Origin: Pseudomonadota bacterium
GTDB lineage: Bacteria; Desulfobacterota; Desulfobacteria; Desulfobacterales; Desulfolunaceae
DNA length: 64,000 bases
Assembly: GCA_018818835.1 (NCBI GenBank)
Contig: JAHIRD010000109.1
Coordinates: 58,230-122,229, forward strand
Direction: 5' to 3'
Part shown: positions 8,336-18,300 of the stretch, piece by piece
Position numbering within the stretch: position 1 is the first letter of the stretch
Layout: each line of letters opens with the position of its first letter
The notes under the pieces: model-generated
The model's input: the letters and a program-made list of their open reading frames with translations, nothing else
Database searches by the model: none
What the model was told of the DNA's origin: nothing
Program-made: the position numbers and the translations under genes

Positions 8336-9652
8336 ATGTTCAAATGCGCACAAAACCGTCTAAAGGAATCTTACTTTTTTATCGCCCTGGTTTTGTGTCT
8401 GGCCATGGTCTTGGTACAGGATGCCTTTGCTGAGAGGATTTTTTTTGCCGGTTACAAGGGGGGCTTTTACCTTAGGTCTGAAGAAGAAGGCGGGATGGAA
8501 CTTAAGCTGGGTGGGGCTCTGCAGGCAGATTACCGGGGCTATAACGAAAGCCAGCTGGCTGGAAATGGTTTTGACGTGAGACGGGCCCGTCTGGTTTTCA
8601 GGGGGGCGCTGACCCGCTGGGTTCGGTTTGGTATGGAATATGAGTTCCAGGGAAATGAAACCGATAATCTTGTGGATGCCTATGTGGAAGGCGTGAATGG
8701 AAATCATGCCCTTCGTTTCGGTCAATTTCGAGAGCCCTTCAGCCTTGAATGGCAGTGCCGGGATAAAGCCCTTTATTTTTCAGAGCGGTCCATGGCCTGG
8801 TCCCTTTCCCCCCACAGGGATGTGGGGGTGATGCTCCATGGACAGTTTTTTAATGACGGATTGAGCTATGCCCTGGGTTTGTTCAATGGAGACGGGGACG
8901 ACGGCTCCTCCCGGGGAAATGAGCAAGACAGCCCGGAAATGACCGGCCGTTTTGTCCTTGCCCCTTTCAAAAACAGCACCTTGTCCTTCATTAACGGATT
9001 TCAGGTTGGAGCTTCGGCAAGCTATGCAAACATCGAAACCTTGAACGTGAATCTGAAAGTCAAAAGCAGCGGGATGGCTGCCACGTCCATCAATGTATAC
9101 GATTTGTCCCATAATACAAAATTCGGGGTGCTTCAGGACGTGGATTCCCGGGTCAGAGTCGGGCTTGAGGTGGCTTGGTCAGTGGGGCCCCTGGCCATGA
9201 TGGGAGAATGTATTCAACTAAGCTATCAGGGCCTTGAGCCCGTGGGCCAAGATCCAAAAGATGCTGATTTCAGTGCCTGGTACGGGGCTTTTCTGTGGAA
9301 CATCACAGGAGAGGCAATTCTGTTTAACAGGGGAATCATGCAACCTGTCTACCCTAATAGGAACTTCAATCCAGATGAGCAAACCTGGGGGGCGTTTTGC
9401 CTTGGGGTACGGGTGGAGCATTTTAATGGAGACAGGGATTGGATAAACACCGACGCCCATGTTTCCACGGAAAAGGCCGATGCCTTTTCCCTGGCTCTGA
9501 ACTGGGTTCTTTTTCCCATGTGCCGAATGGTTTTTGATGTGACCCATACCCGCATGTCAGACCCTATCCGCGTTCGTGTTCTGAGCGATGGACAGGTTGA
9601 TTATATCACGAGGGAAAACTGCTTTACTGCACGGTGCAGTCTCGATTTTTAA
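8336..9652 (+). CDS. Outer-membrane porin of the phosphate-selective OprO/OprP type
   Basis: A 438-residue protein with a signal peptide (hydrophobic ALVLCLAMVLVQDAFA, cleavage near residue 32). The N-terminal region LGGALQADYRGY...GFDVRRARLVFRGALTRWVRFGMEYEF matches the conserved start of the porin_O_P family (..F.lrRar....g......f....). It ends in an aromatic residue (..CSLDF), as expected for a beta-barrel recognised by the BAM machinery. Despite the family name, homologues carry varied anions, so the substrate is open. The ATG follows CGGAG. The diheme protein gene starts 31 bp downstream, suggesting co-transcription. Confidence 0.85.
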   Translation: MFKCAQNRLKESYFFIALVLCLAMVLVQDAFAERIFFAGYKGGFYLRSEEEGGMELKLGGALQADYRGYNESQLAGNGFDVRRARLVFRGALTRWVRFGMEYEFQGNETDNLVDAYVEGVNGNHALRFGQFREPFSLEWQCRDKALYFSERSMAWSLSPHRDVGVMLHGQFFNDGLSYALGLFNGDGDDGSSRGNEQDSPEMTGRFVLAPFKNSTLSFINGFQVGASASYANIETLNVNLKVKSSGMAATSINVYDLSHNTKFGVLQDVDSRVRVGLEVAWSVGPLAMMGECIQLSYQGLEPVGQDPKDADFSAWYGAFLWNITGEAILFNRGIMQPVYPNRNFNPDEQTWGAFCLGVRVEHFNGDRDWINTDAHVSTEKADAFSLALNWVLFPMCRMVFDVTHTRMSDPIRVRVLSDGQVDYITRENCFTARCSLDF

Positions 9653-9683
9653 ATAATATTAAGGTTAATGAAGGAGGATCACA

Positions 9684-11432
9684 GTGAAAGCAGGAATATG
9701 GTTTTTGGGGATGATGGTATGTCTTCTCTGTGCTGGGTCTGCCCAGGCAGCTTATCACCACGAAGGAGAGCGGGATGCCGGAAAATTTCTTGAAGTCTAT
9801 CCGGAAAAAGCAGGGACAAAACTTGATCACTGTGCCTTGTGTCACGCAGGCGGCCAGGTGGATAACCGGGGAACCATGGTGCCCGTGGGAAGCTGTCAGT
9901 GGTGCCACGGCACGTATGGTTACGATGCCGCAGGCGGTCAGGAGGCCCTGACAGGGACATTGAATCCTTACGGGCTGGCCTATCTGGCTGCCAACAGAAC
10001 AGCTCAGGCTGTTCTGGATATAGACGAGGCAGATTCCGATGGTGATGGACAAAGTAACAAAACCGAGATTACTGCCAACCGGTTTCCGGGAGATCCCGGT
10101 GACCACCCCGGACTTGCCGAGGCACCTTACAGGGTCTACAATAGGGCCCAGCTTGAAGCTTTGCCCCAGCATACCCAGTTTCTTTTGATGAACACATCGC
10201 GGTCCGGTGACTTTTATGCACAGTACACGGGTGTGCCCATGAAAGAACTTTTGGACGATGCGGGTATTCTCGATTCTGCCACAAGCATAACCGTTTACGC
10301 ACCCGATGGGTGGTCCCAGGATCATCCCCTTTCCTATGATGCGGGCCTTGACATGTATCATGTCTACGGCAATGCACCGGAAGCCGATTATCAATACCCG
10401 CCTGCGACCTATTATTATGACAATGATGCTGACCAGTCAAAAAATCCTGACTATGGATGGTGTGATTACAGTGCTCCCTCTTGCTCAGGGCGGGCCCATG
10501 GCAGTTCTATCCAGGTGACTGGCGGGTTGAAAGCCCTTCTTGCCTTGAAGCGGGATGGTGCGAATCTCGACCCGGGATTGCTGAACGGTGAAAACAAACT
10601 GGACGGTTCAGGCCCATTTCGAGTCGTGGTCCCCCAGAAATACCCCGAAGCACCGGACCAGTCGAGCAAGTCGGATTTTCAGGCTGTCATCTGGCCTTAT
10701 GAAAATGCATGGGATCACAATGCCGGTTCCTGTAGCCGGTCAGCCACCATTCTTAAAGTCAATCCTCTCCCGGAAGGGACCACGGATATCAATGTCCTTG
10801 AAGCAGGATGGTCCTATATTGATCAGGAAAAAATTATTGTTTACGGCGCCATTGACGGAACCGACTCCAATGGAAACGGTATTCTGGACAGTGAAGAAGG
10901 CCAGGATGAAGCAAGGGACATGGATCAGGACGGAATAGCGGATTATAAAGATGCAGATACAGCCTGCTTCCGGCATACCAGGGGATCCTCAAACATCCGA
11001 ATCAATTGTTCCCACGGCTCTTTCAGTCAGGTGACAGCTCTTGAAGACTCAGACCCTGTATTAAGCCAGGTGGGCAAACCCCTAAATAAGCAAATTCCTT
11101 ACGGTGCTTTAAAATTTGATATCACGGGGCTTACACCGGGCCAGGAGGTAACGGTTCAGATAGAAATGCCGGAGAATGTCCCGGTCAACGCCACATATTA
11201 CAAGATTACGGAAAGTGGTTGGAATGAGCTTCCCCTGGGCAGCAATGATGGAGACAGGATTATCACCATCACATTGACGGATGGGGATCCGGCCACGGAT
11301 ACAGATAACCTGGCCAATGGAACCATCGTGGATCCCGGGGCACTGGTCACGGACATCACATCCTCTTCAGATGAATCCGATGATTCGTGTTTTATCGGAT
11401 CAGCCCGACCTGGGTTTTACGGGTTATTTTAA
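9684..11432 (+). CDS. Exported diheme c-type cytochrome-like protein with calcium-binding repeats and choice-of-anchor-type C-terminus
   Basis: A 582-residue protein from a GTG start with an excellent GAAGGAGG site. A signal peptide (residues 1-22, ..AGSAQA) is followed by two haem c motifs, CALCH (50-54) and CQWCH (71-75). A calcium-loop segment DSDGDGQSNKTE (about 115-126) follows. A middle domain contains RVYNRAQLEALPQHTQFLL...YTGVPMKELLDDAGI, which faintly resembles oxidoreductase-type domains. A second DSNGNGILDSEEG/DMDQDGIADYKDAD calcium repeat lies near 395-430. The end, IPYGALKFDITGLTPGQEV..., resembles a choice-of-anchor U domain and closes with a serine/acid stretch and a weak CFIGSA tail. 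Located between a porin and tungstate uptake genes; electron partner unknown. Confidence 0.75.
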   Translation: MKAGIWFLGMMVCLLCAGSAQAAYHHEGERDAGKFLEVYPEKAGTKLDHCALCHAGGQVDNRGTMVPVGSCQWCHGTYGYDAAGGQEALTGTLNPYGLAYLAANRTAQAVLDIDEADSDGDGQSNKTEITANRFPGDPGDHPGLAEAPYRVYNRAQLEALPQHTQFLLMNTSRSGDFYAQYTGVPMKELLDDAGILDSATSITVYAPDGWSQDHPLSYDAGLDMYHVYGNAPEADYQYPPATYYYDNDADQSKNPDYGWCDYSAPSCSGRAHGSSIQVTGGLKALLALKRDGANLDPGLLNGENKLDGSGPFRVVVPQKYPEAPDQSSKSDFQAVIWPYENAWDHNAGSCSRSATILKVNPLPEGTTDINVLEAGWSYIDQEKIIVYGAIDGTDSNGNGILDSEEGQDEARDMDQDGIADYKDADTACFRHTRGSSNIRINCSHGSFSQVTALEDSDPVLSQVGKPLNKQIPYGALKFDITGLTPGQEVTVQIEMPENVPVNATYYKITESGWNELPLGSNDGDRIITITLTDGDPATDTDNLANGTIVDPGALVTDITSSSDESDDSCFIGSARPGFYGLF

Positions 11433-11503
11433 GTCTTTTTGCGAATGATTTGACAGATGTATTGACAAGAAGAGACCATGTACACTAAGAGATAACCAGA
11501 ACT

Positions 11504-11550
11504 GATGGCGTCGTAAAAAGTCCCAAACGGCGACGTTTGACGAGTTCATC
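11504..11550. mobile_element. Short remnant of the TCGTAAAAAGT-ended element
   Basis: Starts with GATGGCGTCGTAAAAAGTCC, sharing its first 18 bases with the left end of the element at 7962, and ends with CGAGTTCATC, matching that element's CGAGCTCATC end. Only about 47 bp long, so it looks like an internally deleted copy. Confidence 0.6.
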
Positions 11551-11559
11551 ACGAATTGC

Positions 11560-11597
11560 ACGTGCCGGGAGGATCGTTTGTCCGGCACGTTTCTTTT
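11560..11597 (+). terminator. Hairpin with T-rich tail, possible terminator
   Basis: ACGTGCCGG (11560-11568) pairs with CCGGCACGT (11582-11590), followed by TTCTTTT. It would end transcription from the diheme gene before the regulator gene. It could also act as a leader hairpin of the regulator. Confidence 0.45.
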
Positions 11598-11648
11598 AAC
11601 GGGCCTAATGCCAAGGGCCGTGGTTTGGTTTCTTTACGGAGAAAGGTT

Positions 11649-12557
11649 ATGAAAACATTGCTTTCCACAAAAGAGGTGGCAGAATTTCTTGGGGTCAATG
11701 AAAAAATGGTTTACTCCCTGATTTCGGAAAAAGGGCTTCCGGCATCCAAAATCACCGGGAAATGGCTTTTTCCCAGGCATCTGGTTAATCAGTGGATTGA
11801 GAATAATACATCGAATTTTCCTGATCCCGTAACCAAGCTTCCTCCTTATAATGGGCTTTTGATCATTACAGGCAGCAACGACATTCTCCTTGATCGGACC
11901 ATGGGCCTTTTTAATACCCTTTATCCTGACCAGGTTGCGGTGTTCGGAAATCTGGGAAGCATGGGAGGATTGAGAGCCCTTCGCCAGAATTTTTGCCATA
12001 TGGCCACCAGTCATCTTCTCCAGGAAAGTGAAAATGACTATAATTTTGATTTTGCGGTCAAGGAAATGGAAAAGATACCGGTGGTGATCAATTTCTGCCG
12101 TAGAGAGCAGGGGCTTTTGGTCCAAAAGGGTAATCCTAAAAAAATCAATTCATTCAGTGATCTGGGTAAACCGGGTATCCGCATGGTCAATCGCCCCCTG
12201 GGAACGGGTACCCGTTTGCTGTTCGACCATGAAATGAAAAAGGCCGGTTTGGGCTCCCATCGGTTGGATGGCTATGAAAACGAAGTGCCCAGGCACATGG
12301 ATGTGGGGCTTGAAATTCTATCCGGAAGGGCAGATACAGGGCCTGGCATCCATACAGTGGCCGCCCTGCTGGGATTGGATTTTATGCCTTTGAGGATGGA
12401 GCGGTTTGACCTTCTGGTGACCAAAGAGCGGTTTTTTGACCGGGGAGTTCAGAATTTCATCGGAATTCTGCATGAGACATCGTTCAAGGACACAGCAAAA
12501 AAATTGGGGGGTTATGATACGGACATCAGTGGCCGGATTGTTTTCCCTAAGATTTAA
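11649..12557 (+). CDS. Excisionase-type HTH regulator with PBP-like (molybdate/tungstate-binding-like) domain
   Basis: A 302-residue protein from the ATG at 11649, which has GGAGAAAGG just upstream; the frame is open further 5' to 11556 but without a start signal. Residues 1-58 form an MerR/excisionase-like helix-turn-helix (LSTKEVAEFLGVNEKMVYSLISEKGLPASKITGKWLFPRHLVNQWI). Residues ~75-300 resemble a periplasmic-binding-protein fold of the PBP-like type used as an intracellular ligand sensor (LIITGSNDILLDRTMGLF..., KPGIRMVNRPLGTGTRLLFDH). Proteins with this architecture often accompany molybdate or tungstate transporters. Lying 30 bp before tupA, it is the likely tungstate-responsive regulator of tupABC; this role is inferred from context. 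Confidence 0.85.
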   Translation: MKTLLSTKEVAEFLGVNEKMVYSLISEKGLPASKITGKWLFPRHLVNQWIENNTSNFPDPVTKLPPYNGLLIITGSNDILLDRTMGLFNTLYPDQVAVFGNLGSMGGLRALRQNFCHMATSHLLQESENDYNFDFAVKEMEKIPVVINFCRREQGLLVQKGNPKKINSFSDLGKPGIRMVNRPLGTGTRLLFDHEMKKAGLGSHRLDGYENEVPRHMDVGLEILSGRADTGPGIHTVAALLGLDFMPLRMERFDLLVTKERFFDRGVQNFIGILHETSFKDTAKKLGGYDTDISGRIVFPKI

Positions 12558-12587
12558 ACAAACATGAAGATTTACAAGGAGAATGCT

Positions 12588-13415
12588 ATGAAACTCATCA
12601 GGAGATCAGTTTTAATATGTGTTGGGTTGTTTTTACTGGCTGCACCGGTCCATGCAGGGGAAACTCTTTTGATGGCGACCACCACGAGCACAGACAACAC
12701 GGGGCTTCTGGACTATCTGAGCCCTCAGTTCACCGAAGATACGGGCATTGAATTGAAATGGACGGCCACGGGAACGGGAAAGGCTCTGAAACTCGGAGAA
12801 AATTGCGATGTGGATGTCCTTCTTGTCCATGCCCCGGGAGCAGAAAAAAAATATGTTGAAGATGGATTCGGCATTCATCGCCGGGAAATCATGTACAATG
12901 ATTTCGTGATCATCGGACCGTCTTTGGACCCGGCCGGAATCAAGGGGAAAGGGGTTTTAGATGCACTCACCCTGGTCAGAAACTCGGGCAGCCCTTTTGC
13001 GAGCAGGGGTGATAATTCAGGGACACACAAGATGGAGCTTACGTTGTGGAACAACACAGGAAAGGCTTTGCCTGACAAAGAAAGCTGGTATGTCCAGACC
13101 GGCCAGGGCATGTTGCCTACCATTACCATTGCAGGCGAAAGAAAAGCCTACACCCTGACGGACCGGGGCACCTATATCAAGTATGAGGCTACCCAGGGCG
13201 GGAAACCCACTCTGGTGATTCTGGTGGAAGGGGATGGGGCTCTCAAAAACCAGTACAGTGTCATTGAGGTCAACCCCATAAAGTGCCCCAAGGCCAAAAA
13301 TAATCTGGCGGCTGTCTTTTCAAATTGGATGGCCAGTGAAAAAACCCAGAAACGCATCGGGGATTTCAAACTTCTTGGGAAACAGCTGTTTACTCCCAAT
13401 GCTCAGACTAAATAG
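12588..13415 (+). CDS. tupA: Tungstate ABC transporter, periplasmic substrate-binding protein
   Basis: 275 residues from the ATG at 12588, which has AAGGAG upstream and is followed directly by a signal peptide (MKLIRRSVLICVGLFLLAA..AHAG-like). The binding-site motif TTTSTDNTGLLDYL and later SRGDNSGTHKMELTLW are characteristic of TupA, which captures tungstate with very high affinity. Tungstate is needed for formate dehydrogenases and aldehyde oxidoreductases in anaerobes. First gene of tupABC, with a 14-bp gap to tupB. Confidence 0.92.
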   Translation: MKLIRRSVLICVGLFLLAAPVHAGETLLMATTTSTDNTGLLDYLSPQFTEDTGIELKWTATGTGKALKLGENCDVDVLLVHAPGAEKKYVEDGFGIHRREIMYNDFVIIGPSLDPAGIKGKGVLDALTLVRNSGSPFASRGDNSGTHKMELTLWNNTGKALPDKESWYVQTGQGMLPTITIAGERKAYTLTDRGTYIKYEATQGGKPTLVILVEGDGALKNQYSVIEVNPIKCPKAKNNLAAVFSNWMASEKTQKRIGDFKLLGKQLFTPNAQTK

Positions 13416-13429
13416 AACGTATTTGTGAC

Positions 13430-14116
13430 ATGGATTTTATTTTAAAGGGCATGGGCCAGGCCCTGATGCTCCTTATTCAGGGAGACCCGGAAACCTATTC
13501 AGCTGTGGGAGTGACCCTTTATGTGTCGTCCGTCTCCATGGCAGCCAGTCTTCTGACGGGTATACCCGCAGGGTTTATTCTGGGTTTTTATGATTTCCGG
13601 GGCAGGAAAAGCCTGCGCCTGATTGTCGATACGCTTTTGGCCCTTCCCACCGTGTTCATCGGTCTTCTGGTCTATGCCTTGGTTTCCAGCCGGGGTCCCC
13701 TGGGGCCCCTGGGCCTCCTGTTTTCCGTTCCGGCCATTGCCATCGGACAGACCATTTTGGCCTTCCCTGTGGTTACGGCCTTAACAGCCACAGCTGTGGA
13801 GGGCATGGACAGGCATCTCCGCCCCACCCTGATGTCCCTGGGAGCCAGCCGGAGGCAGGTGGTCAAATCCTGTCTTTGGGAGGTTCGCTACGGGCTTCTG
13901 GCCGCGGGAGTCACGGCTTACGGCAGGGTAATGACCGAAGTGGGGATCTCCATGATGGTGGGGGGAAATATCAAATGGCATACCCGGACCATCACCACGG
14001 CCATCGCACTTGAAACCGGCAAGGGCATGTTTGAAACAGGGATCGCCCTGGGGATGGTCCTTCTTTTTATCGCCTTTGCCGTTAATGTCTCCCTTTCTTT
14101 TTTGCGGAGAAAATAA
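13430..14116 (+). CDS. tupB: Tungstate ABC transporter permease
   Basis: A 228-residue inner-membrane protein with about five hydrophobic segments. The permease EAA-type loop EGMDRHLRPTLMSLGASRRQVVKS (near residue 125) is the site that docks on the ATPase. Length and order fit TupB. The stop overlaps the tupC start (TAATG), so translation is probably coupled. Confidence 0.92.
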   Translation: MDFILKGMGQALMLLIQGDPETYSAVGVTLYVSSVSMAASLLTGIPAGFILGFYDFRGRKSLRLIVDTLLALPTVFIGLLVYALVSSRGPLGPLGLLFSVPAIAIGQTILAFPVVTALTATAVEGMDRHLRPTLMSLGASRRQVVKSCLWEVRYGLLAAGVTAYGRVMTEVGISMMVGGNIKWHTRTITTAIALETGKGMFETGIALGMVLLFIAFAVNVSLSFLRRK

Positions 14117-15135
14117 TGAAAGACCCTATTTTCGATCTGTGTCACATCAAACATGAATACCAGGAAAAGACCGTTTTTGAAGAAGACCATCTGGGCATTT
14201 CCCCTGGAACCATTACGGGCCTTACAGGCCCCAACGGCAGCGGCAAAAGTACCCTTCTGAACATTCTGGGGCTGATTATTAAACCGACTCACGGGGTTGT
14301 CACCTTTATGGGTTACCCGGTGGGCCCCTTTTCGGACAAGGCCAGGCACAGCATTGCCTTGTTGCCCCAGCAACCCTATCTTTTGAAACGCTCTGTGTTC
14401 AACAACGTGGCCTATGGCCTGTTTATCAGGAAAGACACCGTGAATCTCAAGCACCGTGTCTTCGAGGCATTGGACGCCGTGGGATTATCTCCTGATCAAT
14501 TTGCCCACAGGCATGACCATCAGTTGTCCGGTGGTGAAGCCCGCAGGGTTGCCCTGGCATCCCGACTTGTCCTGCGGCCTGAAGTCCTTTTGCTGGATGA
14601 ACCCACCAGCCATGTGGATGAGCAGAGCAGCCGGCTGATGCGGACAGCCGTTTTAAATGCTCGTGATATATGGAAAACAACGTTGGTGATCTCCAGCCAT
14701 GATCGGGAATGGCTTTACAGCATAAGCGATACGGTGTTGACCCTTTTCAGGGGCCGCATATATCATCATGGCAGGATTAACATCCTCTACGGGCCATGGG
14801 AAAAATGGAAGGACGATCTTTACCACGGTCCCGGGCATGATAACGCATGCCCACTTCCTGTCCCTGAGCCGCCTCATGACCACGCCGTTGCAATTCTTCC
14901 CGCCCGGTTTTTGGGGTTGAAAAGGGATAAGGATGCGATTCCAGAAGGAGCCTTCTCACTTTTTTGCCATGTGACAGGTATTAGCATTGAGAGAAAAACA
15001 AAAAAGATTTTTGTTTTTCTGATGAATGGGAAAACTCCTTTAATTTCAGAGGTTAATGATGAATATCTTAGTTATGTGAAACCAGGGATGAGGGTGAACG
15101 CCTATTATTATTTGAATGATTTTTCGTTTAGCTGA
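14116..15135 (+). CDS. tupC: Tungstate ABC transporter ATP-binding protein with extra C-terminal domain
   Basis: 339 residues. Walker A GPNGSGKST (about 38-46), Q-loop LLPQQPYL, signature LSGGEARRVALA and Walker B VLLLDEPTSHVDE are intact, so this is an active ABC ATPase. After about residue 235 there is an extension (VAILPARFLGLKRDKDAIPEGAFSLFCHVTGIS...VKPGMRVNAYYYLNDFSFS) that resembles a TOBE/oxyanion-binding regulatory domain as in ModC; this could sense tungstate. Such an extension makes it longer than a minimal TupC. Confidence 0.9.
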   Translation: MKDPIFDLCHIKHEYQEKTVFEEDHLGISPGTITGLTGPNGSGKSTLLNILGLIIKPTHGVVTFMGYPVGPFSDKARHSIALLPQQPYLLKRSVFNNVAYGLFIRKDTVNLKHRVFEALDAVGLSPDQFAHRHDHQLSGGEARRVALASRLVLRPEVLLLDEPTSHVDEQSSRLMRTAVLNARDIWKTTLVISSHDREWLYSISDTVLTLFRGRIYHHGRINILYGPWEKWKDDLYHGPGHDNACPLPVPEPPHDHAVAILPARFLGLKRDKDAIPEGAFSLFCHVTGISIERKTKKIFVFLMNGKTPLISEVNDEYLSYVKPGMRVNAYYYLNDFSFS

Positions 15136-15379
15136 CAAGAATTTTTGGTGAAAAAGTACCTAACCTGTTGTATTATTTAACCAGCCAGTCTATAATCATT
15201 AACTATCAAATTCGTTCAGCCTTTTTAAAATTTTCGTTTAAAAAAGTCTCACAGTCAATGCATATCTGAAGAGGAAGACGTCGCTCTTTTATCTACTCTT
15301 GCTTGCATGTTCAGTAAATGCAGGAGAAAACGGGACGTGGTTGATTCATAAGATAATAAAATCAGGATGATGACTAATA

Positions 15380-18300
15380 ATGAGCTCAGATTTGAAAAAA
15401 CTTCTACGATTTACATCTCTGCAGACTAAAATACTTATAGCCACCATCGTTGGGTTTATCATTATCGCGGCTTTCTTTCTTTTTCTTTATACCAGAACTG
15501 AAATTAACACCCAATTATCCATAGCAAAAAGTGGTTTCAGCGAGCGGATGACCATTCTGGACAACACGGTTCTGAATTTTTCCAACACCGTGATTCAGAT
15601 AAGGAATATGGCGCAATTCTATCTGGAGGATCCCGGCCTTGACAGATCAGGGATGGAGGATGGGACTTCTTTTTCCCCACATGGGTTTGACGGAATGCTT
15701 CTTGATCCGACCATGGATCCCCTGAGAGCCTCTGATGAAGAATTCCGTAAAGAGCGTTTCATGGCGTCACGGCTTTATGCCATTCAACATGCCCTTTTAT
15801 ATAAAGGCAGCGTGATTACCCGGAGCTATTATTATTCCAAAACATACAGGTTCTTGTCCTCATACCCCACCATGTCTCCGGGCAGAGGCATTGACACGGA
15901 AAAGGAAATCCAGGCACTGGAGTCCTATCTCCAGCTTGATCTTCCGGGAAAACACGACGAGTCTTTCTGGGTCGGACCTTATTTCGACGAGTCCTTGAAT
16001 TGTTACATGATGACCAGCGTCATTCATCTTTACCAGGGAAATGCCCTTACCGGCGTTTTGGGAATGGATATCCCACTGGAATCACTCTATGGCCATACCG
16101 AACCTCTGTTTGATCAGAAGGGCCAGTTTTTTCTGATTTGTAAGAATGGATCTGTCATGGCCACCCAAGGGGCGAAGCCTTCTTTGAATATCATGGAGCT
16201 TGAACAGGTCCTGCCGCCTGCCATCAAATCCTTCAGCCGGGAGTTTCTTTCGGAAAATACGGATGGCTTTGTTCGCAAGAACGGTTATCTCGTTCTAAGT
16301 CAAATCTCACGGTCGTCTTCTCTGGGCCTGATCTATGTCATCAGTTCACGGGATTTTTATGCGTATATGATTCCCAAAATGCGGGTTTACGTGCTGTCCA
16401 TCTTCACGGCTGCAATGTTTTTTATCCTGGGCATTTTTATCATGATTACACGATTTATTAAGCCCACAAGGATTGCTGAACTGGCTCTCAGGAAGGCACA
16501 TGCTGAACTTGAGACCCGTGTTCGGGAACGGACCACTGAACTGAGCCGTATAAATGATGAACTCAAGGAAAGTCGTGAAAAATACAGGCAGCTGTTTACT
16601 TACGCCCCTGCAGGGATTTATGAAATTGATTTTATTTCAGGAAAATTTGTCAGTGTAAACGATGTGTTATGCGAATATACCGGTTACAGCAAAGATGAAT
16701 TTTTAAATTTCAGTCCCTTTGCCCTGGTAACCGAACAGGGTAGAAAAATTCTCAAGGAACGATTGAAGAGAGTGCTTCGGGGTGAAACCATTTCCAGAAA
16801 TGTTGAGCTTGATATCAATACCAAGAATGGAAGCTATTTCTCGGCAGTTCTGAATAACAGCTTTATTTTTGACGGGGACAAGATCACGGGCTCACGGGTG
16901 GTGATCCATGACATATCAGAAAGAAAAATTGCTGAAAAAGCTCTTAGGAAAAGTGAAGAAAGGTTCAGAAATCTCGTTGAAACCACCACGGACTGGATTT
17001 GGGATATTGATCGCGATGGACAGTTTGTTTACAGCAGCCCCAGCGTGGAATCGATTACGGGTTATACACCCCTTGAAATCCAGGGCAAACGCTTTGTCAA
17101 TTATTTCCCCATCTATGAGCGGGAACGACTTACAATGATATTGATGAAAAACATACGACCCGGGGAGCTTTTGCCCACCATTGAGTGCAGTATTCAAAAT
17201 AAGAACAGTGAATACCGCACCCTGGAGACCCGGGGTGTTCATTATTTCGATGAAGCGGGCAACGTTCTTGGGGTCCGGGGAATCAGCCGGGACATCACGG
17301 AAAAGAAGAGAAGTGAAGAGGAAAAAGCGGAACTCCAAAAAACCCTGGACAGGGCCAAAAAAATGGAGGCCCTTGGACTTCTTGCCGGAGGTGTGGCCCA
17401 TGATTTGAACAATATCCTTTCGGGTATCATCAATTACCCGGAGTTGATTCTCCTTGACCTGCCTGTGGACAGCCCCATCCGGGGTCATGTGAGGGCCATT
17501 TACCTTTCAGGAAAAAAAGCAGCGGCCATTGTTGATGATCTGATTACCGTGGCCCGGGGGGCTGCCAGGAAAAAAGAGATTGTCAATATTAATGCAATTA
17601 TTGGTGAATTTCTGCAGTCTGCTGAATATGCCAGCTTGGCAGTACAGTATCCCCAAGTGCTGATCAACGTGATTCTGGACAAGGAGATCAATAATGTCGC
17701 AACATCCTCGGTTCAGGTTCGAAAGGCCTTGTTGAATCTTGTGATCAATGCCGTCGAATCGGTCCAGGGCCATGGCTCGGTGACCATTACCTGTCAGAAC
17801 ATCGAATTGGTCCTGCCCATCAAGGGTTATGACGACATCCCCCAGGGGGAATATGTGCTTTTGAGTGTTGCTGATACCGGAGGCGGCATTTCACCCGAAG
17901 ACATGGACCGAATTTTCGAACCGTTTTACTCCAAAAAAGTCATGGGACGAAGCGGGACCGGACTGGGCCTTGCCATTGTCTGGAACACCGTTACAGAACA
18001 TGGGGGGCATATTAATGTGACAAGCGGGAAAAATGGTACAGTGTTTGACCTTTATTTCCCTGCAACCCGGTTTCGTACCGTTGAAAAAAAAGAAACCATG
18101 ACCCTCGATCATGTCAAGGGCAAGGGTGAGAAAATTCTTGTGGTGGATGATGAAATCATCCAGCGGGAAATTGCAACCCAGCTACTTAGTAGCCTTCGTT
18201 ATTCGAGCGTTGCCCTTGAAAGTGGTGAAAAGGCTGTGGAATACCTGAAACATGACCAGGTGGATATTGTTCTTCTGGATATGGTCATGGAACCGGGGAT

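Noticed and set aside
11556..11648. Longer start for the PBP-domain regulator
   Set aside because: The extra 31 residues cover a hairpin and element remnant, and only the ATG at 11649 has a strong ribosome binding site.
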